Assembly (NCBI GenBank): GCA_001579985.1
Contig: LRSR01006765.1
Coordinates: 1 to 23,843, forward strand
Length of the DNA stretch: 23,843 nt
Origin: Hypsibius dujardini
Lineage: Eukaryota; Tardigrada; Eutardigrada; Parachela; Hypsibiidae
Direction: 5' to 3'
Shown here: positions 18,704 to 23,843 of the stretch, in pieces
Numbering within the stretch: the stretch's first letter is position 1
How the letters are laid out: each line of letters opens with the position of its first letter
Program-made: the position numbers and the translations under genes
Notes under the pieces: generated by a model
The model's input: the letters and a program-made list of their open reading frames with translations, nothing else
What the model was told of the DNA's origin: nothing
Databases searched by the model: none

Positions 18704-21430
18704 CTATTTCTCTGAATGGTTAGGCGCAGGCATTGTCCATTTTATCTTGCGGCCTGTAAAACAAAATAATGTTCCATTTCAGCTTATTTTCCTGCAGTAT
18801 AGTTTGACTGTTGAATATAATACAGTATATACAAGTATACCGTCAATATCTTTGAATCCAAACTCCTGACCGAGCGCGGCAGTCGTCACAATTTGACCAG
18901 TCCGTTCGATCAGTTTTGGATCTGCCAATGTTGCAAAAGTTTTACCTTTTTCAAACAACAAAAGAAACTTAGTGAAATAGGAATGAACAGTTTTGCGAAC
19001 CTGTTGCTAGGGCTACGACAGCTTTTCCAGCGAACTCGGGGCTCTCCCCGTCTGCGACCTGGTCCCACATTCGGGCATTCGCACCGAGCTCGAGGGTCTC
19101 AGTGGATGATGCATTAGCGGATCCTGCGCCCGTCTTGCGGTGCTCCGTGTCCTGGATGATTAATTCGGTCTTGACAGCTCCCGGCCATAAGCTCACGTAG
19201 GTCACATTGTGGGCCTTCAATTCCAGTCCGCAGTCCGCCGCCATTCTGTCAACCTACAATAAAACAATACACAACTACATTTGGTCTTTACAATTCTTTA
19301 ACTGTCGGAATTTTGTCATTTTTTAAATCTGAATTAACTTTCTTCAACAATTATATTCTTAAGTCAATATAACATCGACTCGCATCCCTAGAAATAATTT
19401 TGGGGTGGAGCTATGAGATATTCTTTGGAATAAAAAAAATTCATTATGTTTTGAAAAGGTGTTGTTCTCACTTTTAAGGCAAGCACATTTCCGATTTAGC
19501 CCAGTCTTGGTTTTTTGCTACATTTTATCTTATTTCGATATTACATGTAGCATCACCAAAAGTTGAGTATATTGTACGGTGAGACTTTCTTCTTGGGTCT
19601 CATTCAGTAACTGACCTGTACCTCCGCTTTCTAACATCAAAATGCTTTTGGGAAAATTGAGACGGATGTCTCAATACATTTTGTGTATCGTTAGGTGAGA
19701 TTTCAATAAATGACATGTACATTTTTACCAGGCATTAAACTAATCTTATATTTTATTTATCAGCAAAATACATTTTTTCTCTATTTATTTTGATTGATAT
19801 TGATAACTTAATATTGGACTTGATATAAACTTGATATTAATTAATAACTTACAGCAGCTTTGCCGATTCCGTAGGATGGTGTGAAAAGGTAGGTTTTCCC
19901 ACCGGCGGAAGAGACGTTAACAATCAGGCCTGATCGCTGCTTCACCATCATCCGAGCCGCTAACGTTGAGCACAAAAAATGATTCCTGAAAGAGATACGA
20001 GCTCGTAGGGTGGACCAAAGATTTCAAATGCGTAGAAAGCACCTATATCGCGGTCATCGGTTTTTTGCTTCAAGCGGTGAAGTATTTAATGGTCATTCCG
20101 CAGACTTTCAAATGGCACGGATCGTATTATTATTGCTTAAACATATGTAACGATATTTCAAAAACCTCAACCGGCTTCTAATGTGACATAAAATATATCG
20201 TTATTTGATTTAAAATTACAAAAATAGAAATTGATATTTAAAGGCATATTTTTGTTTAAAATTTCTAAATTTATTGTTAATTGTCAATTCTTATTTCGAT
20301 TATTTTGAGGGCATTTTATTTAAAATATAATTTAAAATGGCCAAGATTTAATCATTCTTTTACATAAAATAACATTTATTTATATAAACTCTGCCTAAGA
20401 ATTTAAATTTGTTTGTATATTGTGTTTAAACTTAAAGACGTTATCAATACAAAAATGTACTAGTTTCTAGTTTACAGTCTGTAGGTACCTAAGGCCGACT
20501 CCGTTGACAATATCCCAGGTGTTGTCCGGAAACTCCCAAAAAGGTTTGCCGTTGTTTTTCAGGATGAAATCCACCGCGGCGTAGGCGTTGTTCACTAGAA
20601 TGTCCAGTCGTTTGTGGTCTCGCTGAATCTGCTGGAAGACCTTGGCGACGTCCTCGTCATTGTTGTGGTCACAGGCGATTGGGACTGCCTTGCCTCCTCG
20701 CTTTTCAATCTATATGGCAACTAATTATTACTCAGAGCCACCAATCAACAAAATATGTACAAGATTTAAATTTATTGAATTTAATTAAGGTATGTAAATA
20801 ATATGAACTGTACAAATACATTTTAAAAGTCAAATTTGCGAATAACATATTAATGTGTCGACCTTATCCTTTAGTTTTTTATCCTTTACTTTTAAATCTA
20901 CACGTGCATGTAATATTACAGTAATTGCAAAACTTAAAATATGAATTGGAATAACGGAAAAATCGCATTTACTTCTGCTTGTTTAATTATTTTCGTAAAA
21001 ACTTTCTCACATTATTTCAACGTGAATTGTTTTCAGTGAAGGAATAATGCTACAGTATAATTTTACCTGAATACCGCCAAAACTAATGAAGTAAATTTTT
21101 AATAAAAATAATTATTAATGTAGCTTCACATTATACCTCTTGTGCAGTATGGCGTAGGCTTCCTGGTGCGGGTGAATCGCCGTCTTCCAACGTGCGACCT
21201 GTCGAAAATTAGTCACAGATTTATTACTCACTATAACAATAAATTTATAGAACAAAATTGCGCTTATAGTTTAGCTCGCAGTATCATTGTCCAAAAGAAT
21301 TTGCTTGAGGTTGTTTACAGTTACCTGTAATATAGACTGTGGCTCCAGCTTCGCCCAGTTGAAGAGCAATACCCTTCCCAATACCTCGCGATGCACCGGT
21401 CACCAGTGCGACCTTCCCCTTCAAAGCCAT
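18704..21430 (-). CDS. DHRS1-like short-chain dehydrogenase, gene C
   Basis: Seven coding exons: 21430-21325, 21198-21137, 20709-20489, 19985-19853, 19253-19001, 18921-18841 and 18753-18704. They encode 301 residues. Exons 1-4 have exactly the lengths of genes A and B, exon 5 equals B (253) and exon 6 equals A (81). TGASRGIG is at 11-18, NNAY at 96-99, SS at 155-156 and YGIGK at 168-172; LWPGAVKTE and [11 protein letters not shown] follow. The last exon gives a short basic tail ([16 protein letters not shown]) unrelated to the tail of gene A; neither has the hydrophobic C-terminus of vertebrate DHRS1. Introns are the longest of the three copies (up to 599 bases) and AT-rich. Function is inferred as an NAD(P)H-dependent oxidoreductase with unknown substrate. 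Confidence 0.92.
19254..19852. other. intron 4 of gene C
   Basis: 599 bases of AT-rich intron. No open frame or clear repeat was found. Confidence 0.6.
19986..20488. other. intron 3 of gene C
   Basis: 503 bases, strongly AT-rich in its middle, with nothing recognisable. Confidence 0.6.
20710..21136. other. intron 2 of gene C
   Basis: 427 bases of AT-rich intron, nothing recognisable. Confidence 0.6.
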
Positions 21431-21521
21431 GACAATTTTCAAGGCCGATCACGAATGGTAACAATAATATAATAGTCAAACTAAAAATGTGAGCACCTTA
21501 TTACTCGTGCACTTGTCGGGG

Positions 21522-21529
21522 TTTTTATA
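21522..21529 (-). promoter_or_regulatory. TATA box of gene C
   Basis: TATAAAAA on the minus strand within CTCCTATAAAAACCCCGAC, 99 bases upstream of the ATG at 21430. Spacing and flanks match gene A. Confidence 0.65.
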
Positions 21530-21539
21530 GGAGGTTCTG

Positions 21540-22791
21540 TGTTTGTCTGACGCCTGCAGCGTCTGTCGGCAATGTAAGACTCGTACCCATGTGGAGACTC
21601 GCGATGATCGGCGACTGGTGATTACATCGACATGCTCCACATTCGTGGGCCAGGCACGAAGGTCGCTTTCCGCACAGCCTGAGAATACAAAAACCCCCCA
21701 CACTGCAGACTGGCTAGGAACATCGACCCAGCCACCCTCGGAAATGTTTGCATGACCAGACAAAACCAACAAAAGTGTGTAGTACCTATACCTATGTATA
21801 GTGGTATCTAGGTTCCATAGATCGTCTTATATCAGCGTATTCTCCGTACTTTTATTTTTCGTCTACCCGACATTTCTTATAATTGTATTTGCCAATTTAG
21901 TAATTGTTAGACGGCGAACTGATGGAACTTTGTTTTGCAAGCTGTCTTGCGTGCGTTTTCGCTGAGAGAGAATACGGGCACTTCCAAAAAAATGGGCAGA
22001 ATTATGCACTCACACAGCCCATTGCATTTGCCGCTGTCTGACAATGTGGTTCATGGAAAGACAGCTTCACTTTCCACAGTTCTAATACTATTATATTACA
22101 AAACCTAAAGTACTTTATAGTACTATCAGAATGTCTTTAGATAGAATTCAGTCCCGAACCCTCACATGTTTTAGAAAACAGGACTTCATATCAAAAGTAT
22201 TTAATCTTCGGAAGAGAGACCATATACAGTTTAGTGTTTCACAATTTATACAATACAGTTTACAATTACAATACAATATAAAATTTATAATATGCAATTA
22301 GCAATTACAATTATAAACAATTTAGTGTCTGTGTCAGCTGAGTTTAGTTTTTCTATGTGATGTTGAGTCTTTGGCTCCTGAAAAAATGGGGGAACAAACT
22401 TTCACACGTTGGCTCCTGACCGTTTTAGACGTTATTGTGCCCTTGGATTGAGGTATCGCTTATGTAGATGTTATTTACAATTATAAAAGTTTTTTGAACA
22501 CCGCGTCCCAATAAAACGGTACCGTGTCTGTGTGGTAATTAAGAGTACCGGTAACAATCTGCCGAATGAAATGATCAATATTTTTACACTTGAACACGAC
22601 AGAATGTTATATAAAAATTGGCTATATCATAGACTCACATGTATTGCCCAAGGAACAGCAATTTTTTTGTGACAAATGTACGAGGTACAGGACGTTCTAG
22701 AGAGGTTCTGTAGTAGGTTGCATCCCATTGTGTACTTCAGTTCAAACCCATCAGTACTGCATGCGCTCATGGATGAGGAACAAATATTTCG
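21540..22791. other. intergenic region between gene C and the actinoporin-like gene
   Basis: Open frames at 21476-21772 lie in the gene C upstream region on both strands and show no motif. At 22245-22325 a run built from TACAAT/CAATTA words (ACAATTTATACAATACAG and similar) forms low-complexity sequence. I see no gene. Confidence 0.5.
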
Positions 22792-23842
22792 CTATTTCTT
22801 TTGCTTCAATTCAATCACAATTTCTGTTTTGTGAGTTGAACCCATGCTTCCGGTGACTTCAAATTGGTCAGCAGCAAATCTCACTTGAGTGGTATCACTG
22901 CAAATGAAAAATTCATTTAGCAGCTGCCAAGGTCCTTCCACGGAGTTTATTTACAGTGTAATTACAAAACAAACCTCCACCGACTGGACAGCGAACCCTT
23001 ACCGATAGAATTCCTTGCGCTTGAACCAACTCTCTTCAGACTTGTACATTTCGTTGAAGGTGTTTTCACCGAGCAAGTGCAGACTGCTCGCGTCCATCAC
23101 TCCGACGGCCAGCCAGTTTGTATGGAAATCAAAGCTGTAGGGAGCGGACCACATGATGACCACACGTTGACCGGTGCCGTCGACATTCCACGACACCGTT
23201 CCCGAGGAACCTAAAAGAGTAGAAATACATTACTGCTGATTTGGCAGTATCGTCGGCAAAATGCAGGGGCAGACCAGAGAAAGTAGATGACTCTTTACGA
23301 CAGAGCATTAGCATTGAAATTGAGCGGGGCAATGGTGCCACCGCGTAGGTTTTGGGTGCATCTCCTGTTTTTCCTGGGCTGGATGACATATTTTTTTCCG
23401 TTTTGAAAGGCAGGTGATTGAATTTTGTTGTCTGTTACTCGTTACCACTATGCCTCCAAGAGCTAAAGTTAACTTACATGGGATCGATTACAAAAAAAGT
23501 ATAAAAAAGCACAAGTAATTATATATACTCGATTACTATTTATATTTACATTATATTTACTGGATTATATACTCTATTCAAAATCAATACTTAAGGAGCA
23601 TCCTCGTGGTGCCTGTTCCCCATACCGGTAGCTGTGTGATCGGTTTTGTGAGCGGCCATAATTTCCCGCTGCCCCGCGTGGACATCCGATGGGGCCGTTT
23701 TGATCTGACCAGCATTGATGATGACGATGGGATTTGTCAAATTCCATTTGGTGTAGTTCCTCAGCTCCAAGACAACTCCGACACGATGTGTGATAGCTTG
23801 AAGCAAGTCCGCGGCCGTTGTGCCGGCAAGGGACGCACCAGC
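22792..23842 (-). CDS. actinoporin-like pore-forming protein (5' end off the right edge)
   Basis: Three minus-strand exons with matching phases: 23842-23626 (continuing beyond the window), 23210-23003 and 22897-22792, ending in TAG. They give about 176 visible residues, about the length of a mature actinoporin, so little beyond a signal or leader should be missing. In order they show an Ala/Gly-rich, helix-compatible N-terminal stretch, a beta-sandwich strand beginning HRVGVVLELRNYT, a Gly-containing ATG turn at the first splice junction, and the aromatic WSAPYSFDFHTNW block. That block aligns with the lipid-headgroup and membrane-binding face of the family. Known members are secreted cytolysins of sea anemones that bind sphingomyelin; homologues occur scattered in molluscs, other animals and mosses. 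No RGD is present. The fungal fruit-body lectins share this fold and are the main alternative. Whether this copy is cytolytic cannot be told from sequence. Confidence 0.78.
23211..23625. other. intron 1 of the actinoporin-like gene
   Basis: 415 bases between the two main exons, AT-rich toward the upstream exon. The minus-strand open frame at 23129-23389 starts in this intron and overlaps the second exon in another frame; it is not a gene. Confidence 0.65.
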
Positions 23843-23843
23843 T

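Noticed and set aside
1-23843. CRISPR array, tRNA or rRNA genes, bacterial operons
   Set aside because: No regularly spaced repeats, no cloverleaf or rRNA-like sequence was seen, and all credible genes are spliced.

Overview
This is a piece of an animal nuclear genome. The coding sequence is split into short exons with GT/AG borders, introns run from about 80 bases to over 1.5 kb and are AT-rich, and intergenic DNA holds non-LTR retrotransposon and MITE-like sequence. There are no operons, ribosome binding sites, tRNA or rRNA genes, or CRISPR arrays. The gene set (DHRS1-type dehydrogenases, a natriuretic-peptide-receptor-like guanylate cyclase ectodomain, an actinoporin-like protein) fits a bilaterian invertebrate. 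An arthropod such as a springtail is possible, but the sequence alone does not settle it.

Every convincing host gene is on the minus strand. From right to left: (1) an almost complete actinoporin-like pore-former gene at 22792-23842, running off the right edge at its 5' end; (2) three head-to-tail DHRS1-like short-chain dehydrogenase genes, called C (18704-21430), B (15833-17534) and A (13131-14746); (3) a GC-richer, unidentified stretch at about 10860-12670; (4) a 5'-truncated, decayed LINE on the plus strand at about 9537-10710; (5) a repeat-rich intergenic stretch at 7135-9536 with a 171-bp MITE and a second copy lacking its 5' inverted repeat; (6) the 5' two-thirds of a receptor-type guanylate cyclase-like gene at 1122-7134, whose transmembrane and intracellular parts are not seen and presumably lie beyond the left edge; (7) a foldback repeat at 24-342.

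The three dehydrogenases are the best-resolved part. I rebuilt all exons by hand. The first four coding exons are 106, 62, 221 and 133 nt in all three genes, with identical phases, so they arose by recent tandem duplication with introns already present. Each gene ends in a different C-terminal tail, and B has lost the last intron and exon. A and C have a TATA box 96-99 bases upstream of the ATG; B has a weaker TATA-like site at 110. The encoded enzymes keep the cofactor-binding and catalytic motifs and are probably active NAD(P)H-dependent oxidoreductases of unknown substrate.
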